From positions 36,489 to 54,853 of the forward strand of contig DLEF01000036.1 of NCBI GenBank assembly GCA_002481545.1: a stretch of 18,365 nt of DNA, given 5' to 3'. This stretch comes from Cyanobacteria bacterium UBA7753 (GTDB taxonomy: Bacteria; Cyanobacteriota; Vampirovibrionia; Gastranaerophilales; Gastranaerophilaceae). The translations under genes and the position numbers were made by a program. Below are positions 6,240 through 13,260 of this stretch, piece after piece; the first letter of the stretch is position 1, and the number at the start of each line of letters is the position of its first letter. The notes under the pieces are model-generated. The model had not been told where the DNA came from. It was given only the letters and a program-made list of their open reading frames with translations, and ran no database searches.

Positions 6240-7100
6240 TTATCTAAATTCTACTGAATAGCTGTTATTATTCAGTTTGAATATCATTCTTATCTTTTCG
6301 CCTTTGTAAGATGTCGGAGGCGCCGCAAAACGAGGAGTTCTCATGAGCATTTTATAGACTTCATCATTTACGGATTTGTTATCTGATTGGAATGTAAAGG
6401 CTCTGTTTATCAATTTCCCCGACGCATCAATTGCAAACTCTATTCCGCACTCTCCGCTCCCTTGAACCTGAGAAAATCTCAAATTGCTTAAAAGAGCGCT
6501 TCTCAGTCTGTTTTTATAATTTAAGAGCTCATATGTGTTTGTTTTAGCGGTTGAGGTTTGCGGTCTCGGTTTCTGTACTGTTGTTGTACCCTTCTTTTGT
6601 TGTTGAGGCGGTTGCTTTTTTACAGTCTGTGCTGGTTTGTTAGGTTTTTGCGTTGTTTGTTTCTTAACAACAGGTTTAGGTTTCTCTATGTTTTGCGGTA
6701 CAGGTCTAGGTTTTACAAATATTTCTTTTATTTGTTGAACGGGTGTAGGAGCAGGTTCCTCTACAGGTTGCGGTTTCGTCGGTTTGCTGTTTATCCAGAA
6801 TGTATCCAAATCAGGGATGTTCGGATTAGTTGTCTTAACAATATTTACAGATTTTTGAGTCGTTTTCTCTTGTGGCTTATTGTCTGTTTTAGGGAAAAAT
6901 ATCAAAACCAATATTGATAATATTATGCAAATTGCAAATATAATCCGCGATAATAACTCGGATTTATCAAGCCTTTTTATTTCTGCAGGTATTTTTACTC
7001 CTGCTAACGGCTCTTCAATCTCATCAAACGTATCATTTCCGCAGTCGCAGAAATCAGGTTTTACTTTATACTCTTGTCCGCATTCTTTACATCTGTACAT
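6240..7100 (-). CDS. Zinc-ribbon, membrane-anchored TonB-like protein
   Basis: A 286-residue protein with an unusual order of parts. A zinc-ribbon-like N-terminus has C4-x2-C7 and C18-x-C20. One transmembrane helix follows (about 51-70). A long Pro/Lys/Gln-rich spacer (about 72-188) is typical of TonB and TolA proteins that span the periplasm. The C-terminal domain (about 190-286) has the TonB-type pattern: Y-K-N-R-L-R, then G-I-E-F-A-I-D-A-S-G-K-L and P-R-F-A-A-P-P. TonB proteins carry energy from the inner membrane to outer-membrane receptors; the usual TonB membrane-helix histidine is not evident and no exbB/exbD lies nearby. The ATG at 7100 sits 6 nt after a perfect TATAAT, so the mRNA may be leaderless. 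Confidence 0.75.
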   Translation of the reverse strand: MYRCKECGQEYKVKPDFCDCGNDTFDEIEEPLAGVKIPAEIKRLDKSELLSRIIFAICIILSILVLIFFPKTDNKPQEKTTQKSVNIVKTTNPNIPDLDTFWINSKPTKPQPVEEPAPTPVQQIKEIFVKPRPVPQNIEKPKPVVKKQTTQKPNKPAQTVKKQPPQQQKKGTTTVQKPRPQTSTAKTNTYELLNYKNRLRSALLSNLRFSQVQGSGECGIEFAIDASGKLINRAFTFQSDNKSVNDEVYKMLMRTPRFAAPPTSYKGEKIRMIFKLNNNSYSVEFR

Positions 7101-7106
7101 ACACGG

Positions 7107-7135
7107 ATTATATCATAATTATGAAAATAGGTTAA
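7107..7135 (-). promoter_or_regulatory. Promoter of the TonB-like gene, probably giving a leaderless mRNA
   Basis: On the minus strand TTAACC (7130-7135) and a perfect TATAAT (7107-7112) are 17 bp apart. Only 6 nt separate the -10 from the ATG at 7100, so transcription should begin at or next to the start codon. An AACCG/CGGTT palindrome (7135-7146) abuts the -35. Confidence 0.65.
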
Positions 7136-7153
7136 ACCGTGCGGTTAAGATAA

Positions 7154-7798
7154 TTAAATATTAAAACTCTTTCTGGATCCTTCTTCATGATAGTTCCAAT
7201 CTCCGCAAACAATTTCAATAACTTTTAGCACAAACTCTTTTGCGCAGTCGTTGAAATTCAAATTAAATTCTCTGTTTGATAAATTTCTGATTTTGAATAT
7301 TGCGTTTCTCATTTTATCAGGCGGAATATATAAAGATGCGATTTCGTTATCCAATAACCTTTTCATGCATTCGCTCTGATCTTGAGCTCCCTTTATAATA
7401 TCTGTATAATTTCCTCTTACAGCCATTATTCTGTTTGAGAAAAACGGTTGTTGCTGGTCTCTGTATAATACTTGTGGTTTATAATTACATCTCGTTGTTA
7501 AACTTATGGTGTTCCATAATATATTAATAGTTACATATGATTTTGCTGCATCATATTCCGTATAAATACTTTGAGTAGGGATACCTCTGGAGGAGAAAGA
7601 TTTCTTTAAAGTTTCTTCTATTGCCTTTAAGTCCCTTATTATATTAGAGAAAACCTCATTCATATTGACCGTTGCATTTTGAAAGTCCAAGAAGTATTTG
7701 TACATTTGGACGGAAACAAGTCCGACACGCTCTTGAATAAGCGCATCTTTGTTTGAATTTATTTCATTATTGTCAAACCTTTCGTATCCGTTAACCAA
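7154..7798 (-). CDS. Hypothetical protein, TTG start
   Basis: A 214-residue soluble protein that I do not recognise. It has no signal peptide or membrane helix. The sequence mixes helices (N-terminal 70 residues) with a strand-rich middle (Y-V-T-I-N-I-L-W-N near 88-96) and a helical C-terminus; four cysteines are scattered without a metal-binding pattern. The start codon is TTG, supported by AGGAG seven bases upstream (7806-7810). It lies upstream of the TonB-like gene on the same strand, with a 53-bp gap that contains the latter's promoter, so the two may be only partly co-transcribed. Function unknown. Confidence 0.7.
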   Translation of the reverse strand: MVNGYERFDNNEINSNKDALIQERVGLVSVQMYKYFLDFQNATVNMNEVFSNIIRDLKAIEETLKKSFSSRGIPTQSIYTEYDAAKSYVTINILWNTISLTTRCNYKPQVLYRDQQQPFFSNRIMAVRGNYTDIIKGAQDQSECMKRLLDNEIASLYIPPDKMRNAIFKIRNLSNREFNLNFNDCAKEFVLKVIEIVCGDWNYHEEGSRKSFNI

Positions 7799-8026
7799 AG
7801 TATTTCTCCTAAAAAAATTTTACATCCAAATATAATGGGTTGTAAAGGTTTTAATGATATTAATATAATAATTTATATCTACAATAACATTTTAAACCAT
7901 ATATGAATATTTTCCAAATTTTATTTAATTAATAATAAAATGTAAATTTTTGTTACAATATTCTGATATCTGAAATCAGCCTGTTTAAATAAACTTTATT
8001 TATATATATAAACGTGAGGTGTTAAT

Positions 8027-9682
8027 ATGGCAGATAGTAATGCATTAAACAAAATTTTTGCACAGAATATAACGAAGGATAAATTCGTTGAGAACTACGG
8101 AAATTTTAAAAGCGGTTTAAGTGCGGATGATATCGGTTCTGTCTTTACCTCTGATTTAGATGTCGGCTCTGACGGGAAATTGTTCAGAACTCCCGAAAAG
8201 GATGAGAGCGGAAATGCTGTATTCCAATCTCTTGATACAAATGGGGATAAAAAAGTGAGTGCGGAAGAGGCTGCAAAGTTAAATACAAACTCTGAGGCTA
8301 AGGAACTGTTTACAACTTTAGATACAAATAATGACTGGAAATTGGATACTAATGAAATATCCGCATTAACAAAATATTATGATGACAAAGATGACAACAA
8401 GAAAATCAGTTTCAATGATTTAACAGGTTTGTACAGCAGAACTATAGAACGATTAGGCGAAAAGAATACGCCTGATAAGGCAGGTGATATTTATAACAAG
8501 GCTAAGCAGGATACTTCAACTCCTCCGATGGATAATATAACATCTCAAGAAGATGTAATTATCAACCTTAAAAATACAAGACAAGTGTTATATCAATCAA
8601 AAGTTCAGCAGTTACAAAGCCAATTGGATGACGTTGTTACAAAGTCATCTGATATGACAAAGCAACAGAAAAAAGAGTATGAATCTAATAAACAGAAACT
8701 TGAAAAAGAAAGAGCAAAAAGAAAAGACAAAGAAGCTGAGTTAGAGCAAACTAAAGAAGATATGGAAATGGCTCAAGCCGAAATTGACTATATCAAAAAA
8801 CACAAAGATGCCGATTCAAAAGAAAATCAAGATAAAATTGAAAAATATACAAAACAATATAACAATTTAAAATCAAAATGTGATTCTTTATCGTCGGATA
8901 TAAGTGGTATTGACTCAAAGATAGATAACTTAAACACTAAGCAAGAAACTCTTACAAGTCAGGTCAAATTCAATAAGAATGATGCCGAGATGAATAAGAA
9001 CAGACTTATGGCTGCATTAAAACAAGAAGAAACATCATACAGAAATGATATGAGAAGCTATGATTCACAATTGACTGCAATAAAATCAGCGGAAGAAATG
9101 GCACGAGCAAACGATACAGCTGATTACTCCTCCGAGATGTATCAGGACGGAGATACGTCGAAATACAGTTATGACTCAAAAGCTCTAAAAGCTAAATGGG
9201 GCAAAAAGCATCCTGAGTTATCGGACGGATTTTTCAACAAAGTCTGTGAAATATCAAAACGAGTCGGATGTGATCCGAACGGACTTATGGCTGTTATGCA
9301 ATCCGAAAGTGGTTTGAAAGCAAATGCAAGAAATAAAAGCAGCGGAGCCATCGGTCTTATTCAATTTATGCCTAAAACCGCAAGTATTCTGGGGACTTCG
9401 ACCGATGCACTTAGTAAAATGTCACCTGAAAAACAGTTAGATTATGTAGAGAAATACTTGAATAGTAACAAGAAAATGGCAGGTATCAAGAGTGGCGAAA
9501 AAGTAGATAACGCTACATTGTATACATTGGTATTCTTACCTGCGTATGCTAAACGTGACGTATTGGCAACGAGCGGTTCTGCTTATTACAGATCAAACAA
9601 AGGTTTGGATATGGACCACGACGGAAGAATAACGAAAGCCGATATGAATATCCGTATGAACAAGATGATAGCAAAAGCTTAA
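8027..9682 (+). CDS. EF-hand / coiled-coil / lytic transglycosylase (SLT) domain protein
   Basis: A 551-residue protein. Three EF-hand calcium loops stand near the N-terminus, starting at D70 (ending E81), D99 (ending E110) and D120 (ending D131), each with a hydrophobic residue at loop position 8. A degenerate loop precedes them near residue 45. A long charged coiled coil spans about 185-360. A transglycosylase SLT domain (about 400-525) has the catalytic-type Glu in Q-S-E-S-G-L (E427) and G-L-I-Q-F-M-P (443-449). A further canonical EF-hand loop (D528-D539) is at the C-terminus. SLT enzymes cleave peptidoglycan glycan strands, yet no signal peptide is present, so export must be non-Sec or the protein acts after lysis. 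A good GAGGTG ribosome site precedes the ATG. Confidence 0.85.
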   Translation: MADSNALNKIFAQNITKDKFVENYGNFKSGLSADDIGSVFTSDLDVGSDGKLFRTPEKDESGNAVFQSLDTNGDKKVSAEEAAKLNTNSEAKELFTTLDTNNDWKLDTNEISALTKYYDDKDDNKKISFNDLTGLYSRTIERLGEKNTPDKAGDIYNKAKQDTSTPPMDNITSQEDVIINLKNTRQVLYQSKVQQLQSQLDDVVTKSSDMTKQQKKEYESNKQKLEKERAKRKDKEAELEQTKEDMEMAQAEIDYIKKHKDADSKENQDKIEKYTKQYNNLKSKCDSLSSDISGIDSKIDNLNTKQETLTSQVKFNKNDAEMNKNRLMAALKQEETSYRNDMRSYDSQLTAIKSAEEMARANDTADYSSEMYQDGDTSKYSYDSKALKAKWGKKHPELSDGFFNKVCEISKRVGCDPNGLMAVMQSESGLKANARNKSSGAIGLIQFMPKTASILGTSTDALSKMSPEKQLDYVEKYLNSNKKMAGIKSGEKVDNATLYTLVFLPAYAKRDVLATSGSAYYRSNKGLDMDHDGRITKADMNIRMNKMIAKA

Positions 9683-9686
9683 AAAA

Positions 9687-9715
9687 TTTACTTATAAACA
9701 AAATTGTTGTATAAT
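9687..9715 (+). promoter_or_regulatory. Promoter of the GGDEF/HD-GYP gene
   Basis: TTTACT (9687-9692) and a perfect TATAAT (9710-9715) are 17 bp apart and begin only 4 bp after the stop codon of the upstream gene. The start would be near 9722, giving a leader of about 30 nt with GAGG (9744-9747) as ribosome site. Confidence 0.75.
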
Positions 9716-9752
9716 CTCTACATAGCACTGAACTTATATAACCGAGGATTTT

Positions 9753-11642
9753 ATGGGTTTATGGGATAAATTCAAAAACTTTAACGACCAGATTAACAAA
9801 GTCGAGCATAATCTGTACGCTTCCAGTCGTGATTTAATGGAGGTTTATGAAAAGAACATCCAGCTTCAGGAGGAAATAAAAGAGCGCACGGAAGAGCTTG
9901 AGGTCGCTAACCAGAGGCTTGTTACGGTTCAACATATTTGGGAAATGATGAATTCCTCCCAACCGCTTGCAAATGTTCTTGATTCTATTGTGAACAGTTT
10001 GCAAGGAGAATTAGGTTATTTATACAGTTGTATCGTTAAGAAAAAAGTCGATAATCAAGGACTGTATTTGGATTTGCTTGCACAATCGACATGCCCTGTA
10101 TCTGAAGAAATAACTGCAGTCCTCGGACAATCATTATATGATACCCGTATGAGATGGCATCAAGATGATGATATTGATTACCATATTGAAAACAATAAGA
10201 TATATCAAAGTCAGGATGTAGATTTTTCCATAAACTATGTTTTGCCGGGATTGTCTTCAAAACAACGTGATGAATTGATTGAAAAATCAGGCATGGCATC
10301 TTATATTCTTATTCCGCTAAGAAATAACGGAAAGCACTTTGCCTCTTTGATTGTTTATTCTTCCAGAGAGAAAGCGGAAGAGGCTGAAATAAACTTTTTA
10401 AGGCTGTTTTCAAAGCAAATAGAATTGGCAATAACAGTTGCGGATTTATTTCAAACCGTTAAGGAACAGGCTGTGACAGACGGACTTACGGGACTTCATA
10501 ACAGAAGATATTTTGAGGAAGAAGCTCAAAAAGAAGTTTTACGTGCGCAGAGACAAAATCAGAAATTTACGGTTATCGGACTGGACTTAGATCACTTGAA
10601 ACAAATAAATGATAAATACGGTCACTCTTGCGGTGATATTGCAATTAAGACTATTGCTGATGTCTTAAAAACAAACGCTCGTTCCATCGATATCGCGGCA
10701 AGAATGGGCGGTGAGGAATTTGATTTGTTACTACCGGGGGTTGACCATAACGGCGGACTTATAGCTGCGGAAAGAATCAGAAAAGCTATTGCGGAAGTGC
10801 CTATTGATGTCATAGGTCATGTTACCGCAAGTATCGGTGTCGCAACATTCGGAGAACATTCCGACAATTTGAACGAACTTATGGAACTTACCGATCAAGC
10901 TATGTATACATCTAAGAAAAACGGAAGAAACAGGGTTACATTAGCTAATCCGGAAGATTTGGAATCTTGGCAGGATATTGCGGTTAACTCATTCATTGAA
11001 ATTCTTAAAAATGAAAAAATGCCTATTGATAAATCCGTATCCGAACAAATGAATAAAATGCTCAGGAAATTAGATATGGATAATGATGCACTTTATACAG
11101 TCTCAGATATGCTTGCAAAACTGTATAACCCTAATCAGCCAAACGGTATGTCAAAACAAAAAATTATTACGGCAAATCTGCTTGCAAAACGATTTGAACT
11201 TTCAAAAGAAGATATTGATAAATTAAAAGTCGCAATTCTGTTATATGATATCGGTAATATGATGGTTCCGCAGGATATATTACAAAAGCGTACTCCGCTT
11301 ACGGAAGAGGAAAAAGATATTATCAAGAAACATCCGATATTGGCTGCAAACGAGATTTTAAAGCCTATTTCTATTGTTCAGAATATTATTCCGATTATAG
11401 AGCATCACCATGAAAATTGGGACGGCTCCGGTTATCCGTCAAAAGAGGCAGGGCAGGAAATCCCTCTCAGCTCTCAGATGGTGTTGATTATTGACTCTTA
11501 CTATGCAATGATTGAGCCTCGTCCGTACAGAAAAGCTAAAACAAAAGAAGAGGCTATCCAATCAATAAAAGATGATATCGGCAAAAAATGGAATTCTAAG
11601 ATAGCGGAAGAGTTTATTTCTATCATTTCATCAGAAGAGTAA
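9753..11642 (+). CDS. GAF-GGDEF-HD-GYP c-di-GMP protein with degenerate HD-GYP domain
   Basis: A 629-residue cytoplasmic signalling protein. An N-terminal coiled coil (about 10-60) is followed by a GAF-like sensor region (about 65-235). The GGDEF domain (about 240-400) has an intact G-G-E-E-F active site (319-323) and a product-inhibition I-site R-S-I-D (310-313) five residues before it, so it should make c-di-GMP. The C-terminal HD-GYP region (about 465-629) keeps K-H-P (526-528), the H-H-H-E run (551-554), D-G-S-G-Y-P (557-562) and R-P-Y-R (590-593). However, the defining HD pair is Y-D (498-499), with N in place of the usual K in HDIGK, so phosphodiesterase activity is doubtful. The output may be regulatory. 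It has its own promoter. Confidence 0.93.
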   Translation: MGLWDKFKNFNDQINKVEHNLYASSRDLMEVYEKNIQLQEEIKERTEELEVANQRLVTVQHIWEMMNSSQPLANVLDSIVNSLQGELGYLYSCIVKKKVDNQGLYLDLLAQSTCPVSEEITAVLGQSLYDTRMRWHQDDDIDYHIENNKIYQSQDVDFSINYVLPGLSSKQRDELIEKSGMASYILIPLRNNGKHFASLIVYSSREKAEEAEINFLRLFSKQIELAITVADLFQTVKEQAVTDGLTGLHNRRYFEEEAQKEVLRAQRQNQKFTVIGLDLDHLKQINDKYGHSCGDIAIKTIADVLKTNARSIDIAARMGGEEFDLLLPGVDHNGGLIAAERIRKAIAEVPIDVIGHVTASIGVATFGEHSDNLNELMELTDQAMYTSKKNGRNRVTLANPEDLESWQDIAVNSFIEILKNEKMPIDKSVSEQMNKMLRKLDMDNDALYTVSDMLAKLYNPNQPNGMSKQKIITANLLAKRFELSKEDIDKLKVAILLYDIGNMMVPQDILQKRTPLTEEEKDIIKKHPILAANEILKPISIVQNIIPIIEHHHENWDGSGYPSKEAGQEIPLSSQMVLIIDSYYAMIEPRPYRKAKTKEEAIQSIKDDIGKKWNSKIAEEFISIISSEE

Positions 11643-11663
11643 TTTTGTAATAAATCAGGCATG

Positions 11664-11694
11664 TTGTCCTTAATTAGTAATATTAAGGTATAAT
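11664..11694 (+). promoter_or_regulatory. Candidate promoter with an internal palindrome, leaderless gene start
   Basis: TTGTCC (11664-11669) and a perfect TATAAT (11689-11694) are 19 bp apart, longer than usual. A perfect inverted repeat fills the spacer: CCTTAAT at 11668-11674 and ATTAAGG at 11682-11688. The ATG at 11701 is 6 nt after the -10, so the mRNA may lack a leader. The overlong spacer with a palindrome is reminiscent of MerR-type control, although the half-site spacing is wider than usual. Confidence 0.55.
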
Positions 11695-11700
11695 TAGATT

Positions 11701-12255
11701 ATGGATTACACAATCAAAGATTTCTTAAAACGAAGACCGCAAAGACTCTGTAAAATGTGCGGGAAATGTTGCAGAGTCGTAGTCGCATCCGTTCCGCATG
11801 ATGAACTTCTAAAACACGCAAAAGAAGGGGATAAAAGCTCCATCGAGTTTTTAGAATTGTTTGAACCGTACGAGAACGTTGAAGCAGCAATGGAGGTTGA
11901 TGCGGAGATTGTAAAAAATATACCCGACTATCAAAACAGAACTTTTTATCATTGCAGATATTTGCAGGATGATAATCTCTGCTCCAGATATCAAACACGC
12001 TATGAGGTCTGTAAACTGTTTCCGTCTTCTCCTTGGGCTGTTTATCCTCCGGGATGCGGTTTTGAAGGCTGGCTTTTCCAAGAAAGAGAAAAACATAAAA
12101 AAAGTATCAGAAAACTTAAAGAAGACAGATTATATTATCAGGCGAAGTTGAATACTCCGATAACGGATAAAGAACGGGATTTATATAATCAACTCATAGA
12201 CAAAATAAATCAGCGAGTTGATTTGTATGCAAAATACGGCTCGAAAGATTGGTAA
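11701..12255 (+). CDS. YkgJ-family cysteine-cluster protein
   Basis: A 184-residue protein of the YkgJ/Fe-S oxidoreductase-like family (CxxCxxCC). Eight cysteines are arranged C17-x2-C20-x2-C23-C24, then C85, C94, C104 and C119, the usual family order for binding a zinc or iron-sulfur centre. A basic helical tail (about 126-184) follows the cluster domain. The family's biochemical role is unsettled. The gene lies behind the GGDEF gene but has a candidate promoter of its own and no Shine-Dalgarno sequence; the -10 box is 6 nt from the ATG. A shorter paralogue with matching cysteine spacing is encoded at 15434-15859. Confidence 0.85.
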   Translation: MDYTIKDFLKRRPQRLCKMCGKCCRVVVASVPHDELLKHAKEGDKSSIEFLELFEPYENVEAAMEVDAEIVKNIPDYQNRTFYHCRYLQDDNLCSRYQTRYEVCKLFPSSPWAVYPPGCGFEGWLFQEREKHKKSIRKLKEDRLYYQAKLNTPITDKERDLYNQLIDKINQRVDLYAKYGSKDW

Positions 12256-12324
12256 ATCGAAAGTATATCGATTATAGAGCCCTTCTCTCGTATAACTATA
12301 ACCGCAAATGCATTTACCCCTTTC

Positions 12325-13236
12325 CTATACTAATGAGAAATTGGAAATTCCTGTCGTTATCATTGTTATTTCAAATTTATCAGCCTGCTTTAAGACCTCT
12401 TCCGTTACCCCCGGTTGAATGATTAATGCAATTCTGTCTTGAATTGCTACATTTAAATCGTGAACCGTTAAAGGTACATCGCTTGCGAGTACTGCGGATT
12501 TTGAATTATCGCATGCGTTATCAAGCGCATATTCAAACGCAGGTGTCTGTATTCCTTGTGCAATACCTGATGTCTTAAAATCTTTTGCAACTACAACAGC
12601 GGAGCTTTTTATGTGTTTAATTATTTTCCATGCAAATATTGCATCTTCTACCTGTTCAACGGTAGGTTTTGTCTTTGATACGACTTTGAATGAATCTTTA
12701 TCAAGTTCTTGTTTGTTTTTATCTTGAACTATTACCCCGAACGGAGTTTTATAATATTCATCGGTTAAGAATTTTTTATAATCTTTTAATGGGGTGTTCA
12801 ATTTTACGTAATTAATATTGTAATCTTCCATATACGCAAACGCCGCGTCCGTAAAATCAGACGCTACAACCAAATGTTGAGATGTCAGAAGTTTTATGAT
12901 ATCCAAATCAACTGTTTTTGTTAATGCTACAACTCCGCATATCGCATCGACAGGGTTCCCGTCAACCGCTTTTTGGAATGAATCAAAAGTTGTACTACCG
13001 AGTGCAACAGAGGTCAGAGTATTATTTTTTACAAATACCGTAGCACACACATCGTAGAACTCCGATATTATATTTAGCGCAAGTGACAGATTTACGATAT
13101 CTGTATACCCCAAATCCTTTGACGTTCTGTAATCAATAATATCATCATTTTTATACAGTTTTGCCGACTGAGCTACGGTTGCTCCGGAGCTTAAATTTGT
13201 AACATATTCCAAATTAATATTTTCTTTATTTCCCAT
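12325..13236 (-). CDS. Stand-alone AICAR transformylase-like (PurH C-terminal domain) protein, catalytic motif lost
   Basis: A 303-residue protein that aligns with the AICAR transformylase domain of PurH but lacks the IMP cyclohydrolase domain. Matches: S-G-A-T-V-A-Q-S-A (17-25) for the R-Y-G-x-N-P-H-Q-x-A region; Y-T-D-I-V-N (44-49); D-A-I-C-G-V-V-A (97-104) for S-A-F-G-G-I-V-A; F-A-W-K-I-I-K-H-I-K-S-S-A (201-213) with A-K-D (217-219); A-S-D (251-253); I-I-Q-P-G (272-276). The catalytic K-H followed by N-P-C-G is here K-N-N-T-L-T-S (70-76), so the essential His is replaced by Asn, and G-A-G-Q-x-S-R is also gone. It is therefore probably not a working transformylase. It follows the PBP gene by 24 bp on the same strand and is probably co-transcribed. 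Its role is unknown. Confidence 0.8.
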   Translation of the reverse strand: MGNKENINLEYVTNLSSGATVAQSAKLYKNDDIIDYRTSKDLGYTDIVNLSLALNIISEFYDVCATVFVKNNTLTSVALGSTTFDSFQKAVDGNPVDAICGVVALTKTVDLDIIKLLTSQHLVVASDFTDAAFAYMEDYNINYVKLNTPLKDYKKFLTDEYYKTPFGVIVQDKNKQELDKDSFKVVSKTKPTVEQVEDAIFAWKIIKHIKSSAVVVAKDFKTSGIAQGIQTPAFEYALDNACDNSKSAVLASDVPLTVHDLNVAIQDRIALIIQPGVTEEVLKQADKFEITMITTGISNFSLV

Positions 13237-13260
13237 TATAATTCATCTCTTTTCCGATAA

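Noticed and set aside
7817..7846. TTTACA and TAAAAT, 18 bp apart, as promoter of the gene starting at 7798
   Set aside because: The predicted start coincides with its AGGAG ribosome site, so I could not support it as a promoter feature.
7984..8012. TTTAAA and TATAAA, 17 bp apart, as promoter of the EF-hand transglycosylase
   Set aside because: Transcription would start inside the GAGGTG ribosome site (8016-8021), removing it from the mRNA; the real promoter is probably further upstream and not clear.
12256..12299. Weak hairpins between the YkgJ-family gene and the transformylase-like gene (ATCGA/TCGAT, AGAG/CTCT)
   Set aside because: Stems are only 4-5 bp with no T-run, so a terminator call is not justified.
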